Notes: a model not told the origin generated them from the letters alone. 64,000 nt of DNA from Desulfofalx alkaliphila DSM 12257 (GCF_000711975.1 NZ_JONT01000003.1:114921-178920), one strand, 5' to 3'. Positions 35,435 through 45,105 are shown, counted from the first letter of the stretch. Made by a program: numbers and translations.

Positions 35435-37381
35435 TCATGCTAGCTTACTAACCGGTTGCTCTGTATTATCAAATACATGTTTTAGCATTTCTTCTACATT
35501 TTCTACGGCTACCACCTTAATTCCTTTCAGGCCGGTGGGTACGTCCTTTTCATTTTCTTTGGGAATGATTACCTTTTTTATACCCGCTTGCCTGGCGCCG
35601 TAAATTTTTTCACAAATGCCCCCCACAGCCCTTATTTTTCCTTGGATTGAAATTTCACCGGTCACCGCTATATCTTGGGGGATGGCCCTTTCTTGTATTG
35701 CACTCAATATTGCCAGTGTGATTGCGGCACCTGCGGAGGGCCCGTCTATCCGGCCGCCGCCCACCACGTTAATATGAATGTCGTAACAGGCTATGTCTTG
35801 GCCGGTTATCTTTCTAATCACAGAGGCGGCATTGAACACCGAATCCTTGGCCATGCTGCCGGCGGTGTCATTAAACCTAAAGCTTCCTTTTTCTTTATTT
35901 TGGGCTGCAAAGGCAATGGCCTCTATTTCAATCACAGAACCCAGAAAACCCGCCACTCCCAAACCGTATATTTTTCCTTTTTCCTTCCGGGAGCTGGCCT
36001 TGCTTGTCACATTGGGAACCATGCGGCTGGTTTGCACCACCTCATAAACATCCCTTACGGTGATCAGTATTTCCCTTTCATTTTGTTCCCGATAGCGGTA
36101 ATAGGCTAAACCGTAGGCGTCGCAGAGAATATTGGTGGCCTTACGGCCTTCGATGGTGTATTCGCTAATCACTTCGGCCACCTTATCTTCCAGTTTTACA
36201 TTGAGTTTCTCTGCGGCCTGTTTAACAATCTCTTCAATTTGCCTTGGGGTAAGGGGTTCAAAGAACACCTCGGCACAGCGGGAGCGAATGGCCGGATTTA
36301 TACTTTCCGGGTCACGGGTGGTGGCGCCAATCAGGATAAAGTCCGCCGGGGCTCCCTGGTCAAATATTTTTTTAATGTATTGGGGCACACCGGGATCATG
36401 GGGATCATAGTAGGACGATTCAAAGTACACCCTCTTGTCTTCCAATACTTTAAGCAGTTTGTTTTGCAGCATGGGGTCCACTTCCCCTATTTCATCTATA
36501 AAAAGCACTCCCCCGTGGGCCTCTGATACCATTCCCAATTTCGGTTCCGGTATGCCTGTTTCTGCAAGGTCGCGCCTGGCGCCCTGGTATATGGGATCAT
36601 GTACTGACCCCAGCAGTGGGTTTGTGATTTCCCTGGGATCCCAGCGCAAGGTGGTTCCGTCCACCTCCACAAATTTCCCCTCCTTGCTGAAGGGGCTTCC
36701 CTTTAGTTTTTTGGCCGTTTCCAAAGCCAGCCGGGCAGCGGTGGTTTTGCCTACACCCGGCGGCCCGTATATTAATATGTGCTGGGGCAGGGGGGAAGCC
36801 AGCTTAGAAAGCAGCGCCCTTACCCCCCTCTCTTGGCCCACTATTTCATCAAAGTTTTTCGGTCTAAGCACATCCTCTGCCGAGGTGGTCAATTTCTTTT
36901 GCTCCAATTTTTCCAGCAAGGCTAACTTCTTTAAAGTTTGTGCATTCTCGGGGCCTGCACTTTCCTTTATCACCTGCATTTTTACTTCTTTCATATACTC
37001 TTCATGGCGCTGCTGCAGGCGTTCATTAATTTTCTTTTCCAGTTCCTCTTCAACGGTGCGCCGGGCTATTACATCGGCAATTTCATTTTCTATTTCTGCC
37101 AATAATTCGGGTATTTCATCCGGATCCGGCAATTCATCCAGGGTGGGGTCTTCAAATACTAACCTTTGAAGTGCCAGCACCCTTTCTTCTAAATTGTCTG
37201 AACGCATTAAGTCCAGCACTTCCAGCTTGCCGGCCCTCAGCACCAGCTTGTCTGAACCATAAATATTGGAAACTAAATTATATAATGCGTTTACCCTTCT
37301 GCGCAGTTGCTCCCTTTCTGAAAAACGCTCAGCGGTTTCCTTTGCGCTTGTGGAAATAAATTTTTCTAAAAACTGTTTCAC
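35435..37381 (-). CDS. lonC: Lon-family ATP-dependent protease LonC
   Basis: A 648-residue protease of the spore-former LonC type, which lacks the long Lon N-terminal domain. The AAA+ module has Walker A YGPPGVGKTTAARL and Walker B GGVLFIDEIGEV. The C-terminal S16 protease domain has the nucleophile Ser in DGPSAGAAI and the dyad Lys in the GICEKIYGARQAGIKKV stretch. The start is a GTG 7 nt after GGAG; the upstream in-frame ATG lacks a site. It lies between rplI and dnaB. Confidence 0.92.
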   Translation of the reverse strand: MKQFLEKFISTSAKETAERFSEREQLRRRVNALYNLVSNIYGSDKLVLRAGKLEVLDLMRSDNLEERVLALQRLVFEDPTLDELPDPDEIPELLAEIENEIADVIARRTVEEELEKKINERLQQRHEEYMKEVKMQVIKESAGPENAQTLKKLALLEKLEQKKLTTSAEDVLRPKNFDEIVGQERGVRALLSKLASPLPQHILIYGPPGVGKTTAARLALETAKKLKGSPFSKEGKFVEVDGTTLRWDPREITNPLLGSVHDPIYQGARRDLAETGIPEPKLGMVSEAHGGVLFIDEIGEVDPMLQNKLLKVLEDKRVYFESSYYDPHDPGVPQYIKKIFDQGAPADFILIGATTRDPESINPAIRSRCAEVFFEPLTPRQIEEIVKQAAEKLNVKLEDKVAEVISEYTIEGRKATNILCDAYGLAYYRYREQNEREILITVRDVYEVVQTSRMVPNVTSKASSRKEKGKIYGLGVAGFLGSVIEIEAIAFAAQNKEKGSFRFNDTAGSMAKDSVFNAASVIRKITGQDIACYDIHINVVGGGRIDGPSAGAAITLAILSAIQERAIPQDIAVTGEISIQGKIRAVGGICEKIYGARQAGIKKVIIPKENEKDVPTGLKGIKVVAVENVEEMLKHVFDNTEQPVSKLA

Positions 37382-37406
37382 AGGTTTTCTCCTTTCACTT
37401 GCACCT

Positions 37407-37457
37407 AAAAAGCCGTCCACGATGCCGCTGCACGGTGCTGTTATATTTGACGGCTTT
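37407..37457 (-). terminator. Terminator-like hairpin after rplI
   Basis: AAAGCCGTC/GACGGCTTT arms around a GC-rich loop with internal pairing, followed by TTAGG in the minus direction. It may partly separate rplI from lonC. Confidence 0.65.
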
Positions 37458-37473
37458 GGTAACCGGAAAAACC

Positions 37474-37920
37474 TTATCCCTCTGAAACCACCACTTGTAA
37501 TTCAATTTGCACCTTGGGGTGCAGTTTAACGGTGACATTATAGGAGCCCAGGTTTTTAATTGGTGATTTCAAAACTATTTTTTTCTTATCTACTTTAATC
37601 TTGTGCTCCTTTTTTAAGTGGTCGGCTATATCCTTATTGCTGATTGCGCCAAATAATTTACCGGCATCACCCACCTTGGCAGTGAGCTCCACCCTTATTT
37701 CCTTTAGTTTTTCAGCCAATTCCTTGGCTTCCTCTTCAATTTGTTTTTTCTTGCGGTTTTCCGCCTTTTTAAGCTCAGCAAGTTCATTTAGTTTTCCCTG
37801 GGAGGCCTCGGTGGCTAAATTCCGCGGGATTAAATAATTTCTTCCGTAACCTTCGGCTACATCTATTACCTCACCTTTTTTGCCCAGTTTGGGTACATCT
37901 TGCAAGAGTATTACTTTCAA
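37474..37920 (-). CDS. rplI: 50S ribosomal protein L9
   Basis: A 148-residue rRNA-binding protein. The N-terminal domain has MKVILLQDVPKLGKKGEVIDV and GYGRNYLIP. A long charged helix (about 42-75) joins it to the C-terminal domain with KLFGAISNKDIADHLK. The length is normal. The start overlaps the end of the yybS gene by 4 nt. Confidence 0.97.
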   Translation of the reverse strand: MKVILLQDVPKLGKKGEVIDVAEGYGRNYLIPRNLATEASQGKLNELAELKKAENRKKKQIEEEAKELAEKLKEIRVELTAKVGDAGKLFGAISNKDIADHLKKEHKIKVDKKKIVLKSPIKNLGSYNVTVKLHPKVQIELQVVVSEG

Positions 37921-38918
37921 TGTTTATATTCCCCCTTATCACCGGAATCGGTGTTATTGTTTATTCTACGCACATCCAGTAAAGGATCCATCACGCCTAC
38001 CCCTATTAACAGAAAGGGTGTAAAGGGCCACATTGCCAGCAGAAATACAAATATTAACTTGATCCAAGGGCTGATTTGCAGTTTCTTATAGTAATAGGCA
38101 GCCACCGACAAACCTAAAAGCAGAAAAGAGACGCCAAAAACATAGAGCATGTTTTTGCCCACGGTGGCTATTAAAACAAATTCATATCTATCCCCAATCA
38201 GGGTTAATCCTAAACCTACTATTACCCCCCACACAGTGTACCAGGGGTAGGTCCACCGGCTAAAGGGAGGTAGAGGAGGAATATCCTTATTCATACGCAC
38301 CATTACTGCCCGGGATAAAAGATATGTCAGCAGTGTTGACAGCATGGAACTGATAATAAGGATACCCGGTGCCAGCAGGGCCAGCATGCGCATGGTTCCG
38401 TATACTGTTTCCCTTAATTCTGCAGTATCAACCTCGGTAAGCATATCAGTTTCTTCATAATAGGCAATGCTTTCTTCCACAATTAATTCCAACTGTTCTT
38501 CCAGCTGCAGCGGGTTTACGCCCATTATCAGCAGTGTAAAGCCTAAAATGATGAGGGTCAGACAGGCAGCGGCAAGGGTGCCAATGGCAATACTTTTTCC
38601 CGCCGAAACATGATTTTTAAATAAGAGCCCTAATAATAGACCCATTAAACCAAACTGTATTACCAAGACAGTAACGGTAAGGGGGTCAGGAAATAGCATT
38701 AGCAGCAGTAAATAAGCCACCACCAGGGACATTACCGCTTTTTTTAAGCCATTTCGATATACCATTAGTATTAAGGGTATTGGAAATAACAAACTGCTTA
38801 TGGGCAGCAGCAGCGGTATGTACAGCCCAAGGAGAACAAATAAGCCCATTAAAGCTGCAGACAATGCACCTTCAACCAGTCCCCTAACGGGAGAGTTATT
38901 GTTAATCAATCGCATCAT
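37917..38918 (-). CDS. YybS family membrane protein (DUF2232)
   Basis: A 333-residue membrane protein with about eight hydrophobic spans, in pairs separated by short loops. It corresponds to YybS/DUF2232, which lies between rpsR and rplI in many Firmicutes. The fold resembles small-molecule permease S-components, but the function is unproven. It overlaps both the MazG-like gene before it and rplI after it by 4 nt, so the three genes are translationally coupled. Confidence 0.85.
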   Translation of the reverse strand: MMRLINNNSPVRGLVEGALSAALMGLFVLLGLYIPLLLPISSLLFPIPLILMVYRNGLKKAVMSLVVAYLLLLMLFPDPLTVTVLVIQFGLMGLLLGLLFKNHVSAGKSIAIGTLAAACLTLIILGFTLLIMGVNPLQLEEQLELIVEESIAYYEETDMLTEVDTAELRETVYGTMRMLALLAPGILIISSMLSTLLTYLLSRAVMVRMNKDIPPLPPFSRWTYPWYTVWGVIVGLGLTLIGDRYEFVLIATVGKNMLYVFGVSFLLLGLSVAAYYYKKLQISPWIKLIFVFLLAMWPFTPFLLIGVGVMDPLLDVRRINNNTDSGDKGEYKH

Positions 38919-39232
38919 TTCTTATCTGACCGGTACTGCAGTAATTCAGACAAATCACCGTACCAGCGCTCCACCTGATGATTTTCGTCAATGCTTTCCC
39001 TTAGTTTTGATTCCACCTTAATATCCAGCCTGGAAAAGTTAATGCCTAACCTTCTTCCCAGTACATAGGTTGATATTATTAAACTGGCCAGTGCATCTAA
39101 AATTCTTTCTTCACTGCCCTTTACCATGGCTTTAAACAAGGCTGCCGCCGATGACAAAATATCAGCTTTCAACCATTCTATTATTCTAATATTTTTGGCA
39201 ATGCCGCTTTCTTGATTAGGTGATGGAAACAT
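38915..39232 (-). CDS. MazG-like family protein
   Basis: A 105-residue all-helical protein of the Firmicute MazG-like family (PF12643), related to the all-alpha NTP pyrophosphatases. The segment IRIIEWLKADILSSAAALF and the following acidic helix fit the family. The full set of MazG metal-binding acidic residues is not obvious, so activity is uncertain. It overlaps the YybS gene start by 4 nt. Confidence 0.75.
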   Translation of the reverse strand: MFPSPNQESGIAKNIRIIEWLKADILSSAAALFKAMVKGSEERILDALASLIISTYVLGRRLGINFSRLDIKVESKLRESIDENHQVERWYGDLSELLQYRSDKK

Positions 39233-39348
39233 GCCACCCCTCCTTAAAAAGGGTTGTTGATAACAGGTCGTTAAACATGTAGTATTTCTAGCTTTTTTAA
39301 TTTTTCTCCTGCCGCAAACTTTTGTTATTTATAGTGCTTTTTGTTAAT

Positions 39349-39380
39349 AAAAAACCGAGGCCTAAGCCCCGGTCGGTTTT
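39349..39380 (-). terminator. Intrinsic terminator after rpsR
   Basis: AAAACCGAGGC/GGTCGGTTTT-type stem with loop TAAGCCCC, followed by TTTTTTATT in the minus direction, immediately after the rpsR stop codon. Confidence 0.9.
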
Positions 39381-39608
39381 TTATTCCAGAGTATATGGTA
39401 ACAATGCAACGTTACGTGCTCTTTTAATGGACAGTGTTAACATACGCTGGTGTTTTGCACAATTCCCCGAAATTCTGCGGGGAAGTATTTTACCGCGTTC
39501 AGTAATATATTTTTTCAGCCGAGGCACGTCTTTGTAATCAATCTCAGCTATTTTATCAGCACAAAAGCTGCACACACGTCTTCTGCCTCTGCGACGCTCT
39601 TTACGCAC
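39381..39608 (-). CDS. rpsR: 30S ribosomal protein S18
   Basis: A 75-residue small-subunit protein that pairs with S6 on the platform. The basic N-terminus ([10 protein letters not shown]) includes two Cys, VCSFC, and the core has [12 protein letters not shown] and [11 protein letters not shown]. The two-Cys N-terminus is the zinc-ligand-bearing form. It is the last gene of rpsF-ssb-rpsR. Confidence 0.97.
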   Translation of the reverse strand: MRKERRRGRRRVCSFCADKIAEIDYKDVPRLKKYITERGKILPRRISGNCAKHQRMLTLSIKRARNVALLPYTLE

Positions 39609-39623
39609 AGTATCCCTCCTTAT

Positions 39624-40040
39624 CTAGAACGGAACATCGTCATCGTCATCGGAGAAACTAATTTCGCTGGCATAGCCACCGCCGTCCCCTTGGCCGGCAC
39701 TCATTGGGGCGTCCTTGTCCCTTGCCCTGTCAAGAAAACGAACATTATCGGCAACAACTTCTGCGGCCTTCCGTCTTATACCTTGGCTGTCGTCATAGGA
39801 ACGGATTTGCAATCTTCCTTCCACCGCTACCAAACGCCCCTTGCTCAAGTTGTTGGCAACGATTTCAGCAAGTTTTTGCCAGGTGACTACATCTATAAAG
39901 TCAGTTTCTCTCTCCCCTTGCCTATTGACAAACGGTCGATCAACTGCAATGGTAAACCTTGTTACTGCCAGGCCACTGGTAGTATAACGGGGTTCAGGGT
40001 CTCGTGTCAGTCTACCAATTAATATTATTTTATTTAACAT
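39624..40040 (-). CDS. ssb: Single-stranded DNA-binding protein
   Basis: A 138-residue OB-fold protein beginning LNKIILIGRLTRDPEPRY. The C-terminus is acidic and ends DDDDVPF, the partner-docking tail. The start chosen is the ATG after GGAGTG; the upstream seven codons are unsupported. It lies between rpsF and rpsR as in Bacillus. Confidence 0.97.
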   Translation of the reverse strand: MLNKIILIGRLTRDPEPRYTTSGLAVTRFTIAVDRPFVNRQGERETDFIDVVTWQKLAEIVANNLSKGRLVAVEGRLQIRSYDDSQGIRRKAAEVVADNVRFLDRARDKDAPMSAGQGDGGGYASEISFSDDDDDVPF

Positions 40041-40068
40041 AATAATCACTCCGAAACCCAAATTGCTT

Positions 40069-40356
40069 TTATTCTTCTTTGCGAATAATCATATGTCTGA
40101 TTACTTCATCGGTAATCTTCAGCACACGATCCATCTCATCTGCCACTTGGGCAGTGCCTTTGAAGTAGACAACCACATAGTATCCTTCTCTGAGCTTATT
40201 TATTTCGTATGCCAGCCGTCTTTTACCCCATTTGTCAACCTTGACTGTTTCACCGCCTTGTTTTTCAATCAGGCCGGTGACTTTTTCAACCACTGCCTCA
40301 GTGGCTTCCTCTTCAAGGTCGGGGCGAATTATGAACATTACTTCGTAACTACGCAA
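40069..40356 (-). CDS. rpsF: 30S ribosomal protein S6
   Basis: A 95-residue protein, RSYEVMFIIRPDLEEEA to IRHMIIRKEE, with the KWGKRRLAYEINKLREGYYVV core. The start is a TTG with GGAGGTG upstream; a 12-codon N-terminal extension in frame is rejected because it would include that site. It is the first gene of rpsF-ssb-rpsR. Confidence 0.95.
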   Translation of the reverse strand: MRSYEVMFIIRPDLEEEATEAVVEKVTGLIEKQGGETVKVDKWGKRRLAYEINKLREGYYVVVYFKGTAQVADEMDRVLKITDEVIRHMIIRKEE

Positions 40357-40457
40357 CCCTTTTACACCTCCTCCCATGGACTTTGGCCCCACCTCTTTGG
40401 ATGGAGCGGGGGATATACTAAGTTATTACAACTACAAGATTATATCACAGCAGTTTA

Positions 40458-40661
40458 TTATTGGCAAGAACTTGTATTATTTTGTTCAATTATGGCCTTT
40501 AATGATTTTTCAAATTTAGGTCTCGGAAGCAGCAACACCCTTTTACAGGTTGTACACTTAATTCTAATATCAACACCTGTTCTCATTATCTCCCACAGGT
40601 CACCCCCACAGGGGTGGGTTTTTTTCATTTTAACAATATCTCCCACTTGGTATCGGTTCAT
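40458..40661 (-). CDS. DUF951 family protein
   Basis: A 67-residue protein with the family signature VGDIVKMKKTHPCGG and a second cysteine pair, CTTCKR. Together these suggest a small metal-binding or nucleic-acid-binding fold. DUF951 genes are often found near ychF/rpsF in Firmicutes. The start is ATG behind GGGAAG. Function unknown. Confidence 0.85.
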   Translation of the reverse strand: MNRYQVGDIVKMKKTHPCGGDLWEIMRTGVDIRIKCTTCKRVLLLPRPKFEKSLKAIIEQNNTSSCQ

Positions 40662-40697
40662 ACTCTCTTCCCTTCCTAAAATAGAATATATCTTATT

Positions 40698-40746
40698 AAC
40701 CGGGCAGGTTGGCAGTGGCCCGTCATGGCCTACCCCTCACCCGGTT
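40698..40746 (-). terminator. Hairpin after the M18 aminopeptidase gene
   Basis: AACCGGG/CCCGGTT closing arms around a GC-rich segment with inner pairing. Only a weak T run follows in the minus direction. Confidence 0.5.
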
Positions 40747-40753
40747 TTCTGTT

Positions 40754-42160
40754 TTACTGTTCTAAGAAGACCTTGTAGGCCAGATATGATGCATACACAT
40801 CCACCTTGCTGACAACTTCAAAGGGAGAGTGCATACCTATTACCGGCACCCCGCAGTCCAGCACATCCATACCGTATGCCGCCATCATATGGGCTATTGT
40901 TCCGCCGCCCCCCTGGTCCACCTTCCCCAGTTCCCCTGTTTGCCAGGGAATATTGTTTTCGGTAAGCAGGTTTTTTACATAGGCCACAAATTCTGCATGG
41001 GCGTCGTTGGTATTGACCTTACCGCGGCTGCCGGTGTACTTGGTGAGCACCACCCCGTGGCCCATTTTAGACGAGTTTAGCCTTTCCATCACCTCGGGGT
41101 AGTTAGGGTCAAGGGCAGCCATTACATCGGCTGAAAGGGCCCTTGAGTTTGCCAGGCAGCGGCGCAGGGTCAATTCGCCATAGGGCGGGGCCAGTCTTTC
41201 TATTATTTCGGCCATGAAGTTTTCAAATACCCTGGCCTTCATGCCGGTGTTGCCTGTGGAGCCTATTTCTTCTTTATCTAAAAAAAGAGCCACCCCTGTG
41301 TAGTCCGGGGCCTCAGTTTCTAAAATAGCCCGCAGGGAGGTGTAAACACATACCCTGTCATCTTGTCCATAGGCACCCACCATACTGCTGTCCAGCCCCA
41401 CATCCCTGGCGCCCCAAGCCGGTACCACTTCAAATTCTGCGCTGATAAAATCTTCTTCAGCCAGTCCGTAGTCTTTATTCAGCCTTTCCAAGAGGGCCAG
41501 TTTAACAGGCTCTTTAATTTGGCGGCCCTCTAAAGGTATGCCCCCAAAGATGACATTAAGCCCTTCCCCTTCCACCGCATCCATCATCTTCTTCTCCATT
41601 TGGTCCTTGGCCAGGTGGGGCAGCAGGTCGCTGATGGTAAAGACCGGATCCTCTTTTCCGGTCCCGATCACTACCGGTATACAGGTGCCGTCTTTTCTGC
41701 ACGCCACCCCATGTAAGGCCAGGGGAATACCTAGCCACTGGTATTTTTTTACCCCCCCGTAATAGTGGGTTTTAAGAAGGGCCAGCCCTTCCTTCTCGTA
41801 GAGAGGGAGGGGTTTTAAATCCAGTCTGGGTGCATCGGTATGGGAGCCCAGTATTTTACAGCCCCTTTCAAGGGGTTTTTTACCGATAATGGCCAACATC
41901 ACCGCTTTGTTCCGGTAGTTTAACATTACCTTACTACCCGGCTGCAGCCTATCCACATCATTAATAGGAATAAAGTGGTGCTCCCGGGCCATCTGCTCAA
42001 TTTGAAATGCAGCTTCCCTTTCTGTTTTAGCCGCATCGAGGAAGGCCTTGTAGCCTTCATTAAAAGAGAATATTTCCTTCCTCTCTTTTGTGTTCATCCT
42101 CAACCAGACACTGCTTCTTTTGTATTCCAATTCTTCAGCCTTGTGTTTATTATGGTGCAT
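40754..42160 (-). CDS. M18 family aminopeptidase
   Basis: A 468-residue zinc aminopeptidase of the aminopeptidase I family. The metal-binding motifs include GSHTDAPRLDLKP, LDKEEIGSTGN and, near the C-terminus, GVPVIGMHSPFEVVSK. The start is the ATG of MHHNKHKAEE. A few codons upstream of the main domain are poorly conserved, so a shorter start is possible. It probably releases N-terminal residues from peptides in the cytoplasm. Confidence 0.93.
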   Translation of the reverse strand: MHHNKHKAEELEYKRSSVWLRMNTKERKEIFSFNEGYKAFLDAAKTEREAAFQIEQMAREHHFIPINDVDRLQPGSKVMLNYRNKAVMLAIIGKKPLERGCKILGSHTDAPRLDLKPLPLYEKEGLALLKTHYYGGVKKYQWLGIPLALHGVACRKDGTCIPVVIGTGKEDPVFTISDLLPHLAKDQMEKKMMDAVEGEGLNVIFGGIPLEGRQIKEPVKLALLERLNKDYGLAEEDFISAEFEVVPAWGARDVGLDSSMVGAYGQDDRVCVYTSLRAILETEAPDYTGVALFLDKEEIGSTGNTGMKARVFENFMAEIIERLAPPYGELTLRRCLANSRALSADVMAALDPNYPEVMERLNSSKMGHGVVLTKYTGSRGKVNTNDAHAEFVAYVKNLLTENNIPWQTGELGKVDQGGGGTIAHMMAAYGMDVLDCGVPVIGMHSPFEVVSKVDVYASYLAYKVFLEQ

Positions 42161-42162
42161 AT

Positions 42163-42768
42163 TTACCCCCTATAATTATAAAAAAAATGTATAAAATCGC
42201 TTCCTTGGCACCTTGATAAGAGGTCCAAAAAGATATTTGCCACATGGGATTCTTTCAAAATATCGGCTTGAAAAGGTTGTAGAATTAATATAATTATCAG
42301 CACTACTAATATACCCCGGGCCACACCAAAAAGTGCACCCCCCAGGCGGTTAATGGGGGACAAGAGACCCCAGCCAAGCAGTTTGTTAATTAGCCTGCCC
42401 ATAAGCTTAACCGCCAGATCCGTCATTATTAATAATATAATAAAACAAATTATGCTTAGCAATCCCCGGGACAGTGTTAAGAGCAGGGTATCCCCCAGGC
42501 CATTATTTAATAGGGCGGTGCTTGCCGGGTCGGGGTGGTAGGCCGGTACATATAGGTTTAAGAGCGGCTTAAACAGCTGCATTAATTTTTCATCAAACTG
42601 CCAGCCCACAATTAACCAATCCGCCAAGGCCTGATAATTTTTAACGGCCACCAGCAGCCCCAATAATATACTCAATAGGCCGGTAAGGGAGAGAATTAAT
42701 CCCGACAAAAGGCCCCTGCAGGTGGAATATATTAGTACGATAAGAATTACCCCATCAACCCAGTTCAA
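42163..42768 (-). CDS. CvpA family membrane protein
   Basis: A 201-residue protein beginning MNWVDGVILIVLIYS, the CvpA/colicin V production signature, with four hydrophobic spans (about 5-25, 30-50, 95-118 and 145-165). The function in Firmicutes is unclear. It ends 2 nt before the M18 gene start and is probably co-transcribed with it. Confidence 0.82.
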   Translation of the reverse strand: MNWVDGVILIVLIYSTCRGLLSGLILSLTGLLSILLGLLVAVKNYQALADWLIVGWQFDEKLMQLFKPLLNLYVPAYHPDPASTALLNNGLGDTLLLTLSRGLLSIICFIILLIMTDLAVKLMGRLINKLLGWGLLSPINRLGGALFGVARGILVVLIIILILQPFQADILKESHVANIFLDLLSRCQGSDFIHFFYNYRG

Positions 42769-42788
42769 TTAATATAACACCTCTGTAA

Positions 42789-43844
42789 TCAAATAAATTT
42801 ACCCCTTTTATATAAGGGCGCTGTCAGCAGTGTGAAGGTTAAGATTAGTCCGGCATAGCCAAATAGAGGATAAATGGTCTGCACCAGCCTGGGAAAATCT
42901 AATATGGTCAGGGGTAAAACAGCAAGACACACAGACAGGCCCACTGCCTTATACCTTCTACCCCCATGGGGGGCAGCCCTACTGGCAATGCCGTGGGCAT
43001 TGGCGATGGCCGTGGTTATTATTGCCAACCAGATCAATAAAGCAAAAACAGTTTTAAGCACCGGTGCTATGGTCTCTGCCATGAAGAGCATAGGTACAGG
43101 ATAATTAAATATATCCGGGTAGAACATTAAGCCTGCCAAGGTTACAAGGGCAATGGTTACACCCAGGAGGACGCCGCCGCTTATTCCTGCCATAATACCT
43201 GTTCCCATTGTAACCATTCTTCCCAGGGATGACAATGCTGCCAGCGGAACTACCAGGTTATAAGATACATAGAGGATGCCGGCCCAGAGCCAGTGTTTTG
43301 CAACCTTTGGTTCTATGGCCCGGTATTCTATTGCCGGAAAATTAATTTCACCGTTTTTTATAACCATTAAAGCAATGAAAACGACCACCATTAATTTTAT
43401 AGGTACCAGTAGTAAATTGGCGGATAAAACCCGCTCCACCCCTCCCCACAATACCAAACAGGTAATTATTAATGCCAAGGTAATACCCAGGTACTTGGGC
43501 AGGGCCAAGTATTGATATAGGACCGCTCCACTGCCCGCAAACATTACTCCCAGGCCGCCCACCAACATCATCAGGCTGAGGACATCTATCAGCTTACCGG
43601 CGGGCCCAATCATATGCTGCAGCAATTGTTGATAGTTATTTGTTTGTAAACCGGTGGACAAATACATTATCATCATCCCCAGATAAGCAAAAAAAACGGT
43701 TGCCACTGCAGCCCCAAAGAGACCCTGATATCCATAACTAATAAAAAATTGCAGTATTTCTTGCCCCGAAGCAAAGCCCGCCCCGATAACCGCTCCTATA
43801 TATAAGGTAATGATTTTTATAAACATATCAAAATTTTTATTCAC
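42789..43844 (-). CDS. YkvI family membrane protein
   Basis: A 351-residue protein with ten hydrophobic segments in the amino acid-polyamine-organocation style fold. The N-terminal block TLYIGAVIGAGFASGQEILQFF is characteristic of YkvI-type proteins of unknown substrate. The start is a GTG with AGGAGGTGGCCT upstream. It is the first gene of the run continuing with cvpA and the aminopeptidase. Confidence 0.83.
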   Translation of the reverse strand: MNKNFDMFIKIITLYIGAVIGAGFASGQEILQFFISYGYQGLFGAAVATVFFAYLGMMIMYLSTGLQTNNYQQLLQHMIGPAGKLIDVLSLMMLVGGLGVMFAGSGAVLYQYLALPKYLGITLALIITCLVLWGGVERVLSANLLLVPIKLMVVVFIALMVIKNGEINFPAIEYRAIEPKVAKHWLWAGILYVSYNLVVPLAALSSLGRMVTMGTGIMAGISGGVLLGVTIALVTLAGLMFYPDIFNYPVPMLFMAETIAPVLKTVFALLIWLAIITTAIANAHGIASRAAPHGGRRYKAVGLSVCLAVLPLTILDFPRLVQTIYPLFGYAGLILTFTLLTAPLYKRGKFI

Positions 43845-43991
43845 AGGCCACCTCCTAAGCTATATTAAGATAACTATGCCCTGATTTGTTTAAGCTGACC
43901 AAAAAAATAAAGAAAGAAGAATAATTGTATGGCCATATGGGCATATATATATTAGTTAAGTTATTGAGTGATATAGTAAGGAGGAAATCTT

Positions 43992-44594
43992 ATGGCTGTG
44001 GTTAATCAGTTAGAACGCCTTGAAAATATACCCAAAACCGTCATTTTCCACGATGATCATATGGCGGTGGAAAAATTTAGTTGGGATTTAACATATAAAC
44101 TTATGAAAAGTGATTATAAGGGTGAAAGGCCTTTGGTATTGGTATGTATTGGCACAGACCGATCCACAGGCGATTGTTTGGGACCGCTGGTTGGCAGTAA
44201 ATTAAGTGAAGTTGATCAAAACTTTTATCATGTTTATGGCACCTTAAAGGACCCTGTTCATGGCAGTAACCTAGAAGAAAAAATAGAGGAAATTTATAAT
44301 AAATACGATAATCCTTTAATTATTGCCCTTGATGCCTGCCTGGGTAAGTTAGAAAATGTAGGCTCGGTATGCATTGGCATGGGGGCCTTAAAACCCGGAG
44401 CCGGTGTTAATAAAAGGCTGCCAAAGGTTGGAGATATTTATATCACAGGAATAGTAAATGTGGGCGGCTTCATGGAATATCTGGTTTTGCAAAATACTCG
44501 CTTAAATTTAGTAATGCAATTGGCAGACTTTATTAAAGAGGGGTTATTGGGGACAATAGCAGAATATAAACAAACTAAAGCTCAGGTGATGTAA
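43992..44594 (+). CDS. yyaC: Spore protease YyaC (DUF1256)
   Basis: A 200-residue protein related to the GPR spore protease fold and conserved in spore formers near parB. Core motifs are LVCIGTDRSTGDCLGPLVG, YGTLKDPVHGSNL and ALDACLG. It is a plus-strand gene transcribed away from ykvI, with AAGGAGG at the start and a terminator that overlaps its stop codon. The substrate is not established. Confidence 0.92.
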   Translation: MAVVNQLERLENIPKTVIFHDDHMAVEKFSWDLTYKLMKSDYKGERPLVLVCIGTDRSTGDCLGPLVGSKLSEVDQNFYHVYGTLKDPVHGSNLEEKIEEIYNKYDNPLIIALDACLGKLENVGSVCIGMGALKPGAGVNKRLPKVGDIYITGIVNVGGFMEYLVLQNTRLNLVMQLADFIKEGLLGTIAEYKQTKAQVM

Positions 44595-44605
44595 CCTGAG
44601 CTTTA
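44577..44605. terminator. Bidirectional terminator between yyaC and the DUF4446 gene
   Basis: AAAGCTCAGG/CCTGAGCTTT, a perfect 10-bp stem whose loop contains the yyaC stop codon, serving two convergent genes. Confidence 0.85.
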
Positions 44606-44606
44606 A

Positions 44607-45086
44607 CTATTTATTACCGATAACACATTCCTCTTCAGGGGTTAAATACTGTTCTGACTTACCTGCCTCTATCTGTTTTGCATAAAGGCGCGACTCTTCC
44701 CGGGTGCAAATATTAGTCATCACCAAACCGTCCTTATTACCGTCCAAGAGGGCCAGCGAAAAACTGAGCTTGCTGCCTACATTGTCAAAGGCGTTAAACC
44801 TCAGCATTTCAGGCGTTTTAACACATTTTTTTAATTCTTCGCTTATATCATCGGTTTTTATTTTTAATTCATTTAAATACTTTTCTGCATCCTCCACTCT
44901 GCCGGCAAAGGATAGGGTTATTTCTTCCAGACTCCTGTTATCTATTCCCCTTGTCAGCCTATTGTACTTTCTTATCATTTTTTTCAATCGCGACCAAAGG
45001 ATAATTTGTGTCAACAGACTGATCAATAATAAGCTGCCGAGGGCAATGATTATATAAGAATTGTATTGTTCCATTAGTTCCAGCAT
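44607..45086 (-). CDS. DUF4446 family protein
   Basis: A 159-residue protein with one N-terminal membrane span (about 12-32), a coiled-coil region (about 40-90), and a conserved C-terminal MLRFNAFDNVGSKLSFSLALLD block typical of DUF4446. It is commonly found near parA and parB in Clostridia. No enzymatic motif is visible. Confidence 0.85.
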   Translation of the reverse strand: MLELMEQYNSYIIIALGSLLLISLLTQIILWSRLKKMIRKYNRLTRGIDNRSLEEITLSFAGRVEDAEKYLNELKIKTDDISEELKKCVKTPEMLRFNAFDNVGSKLSFSLALLDGNKDGLVMTNICTREESRLYAKQIEAGKSEQYLTPEEECVIGNK

Positions 45087-45105
45087 GGTTAAGTACCTCC
45101 GGGGG

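Noticed and set aside
36132..37169. Plus-strand ORFs of up to 244 codons opposite lonC
   Set aside because: They mirror the coding strand of lonC, are rich in Ser/Thr/Phe as expected of antisense frames, and the AAA+ and protease motifs on the minus strand are intact.
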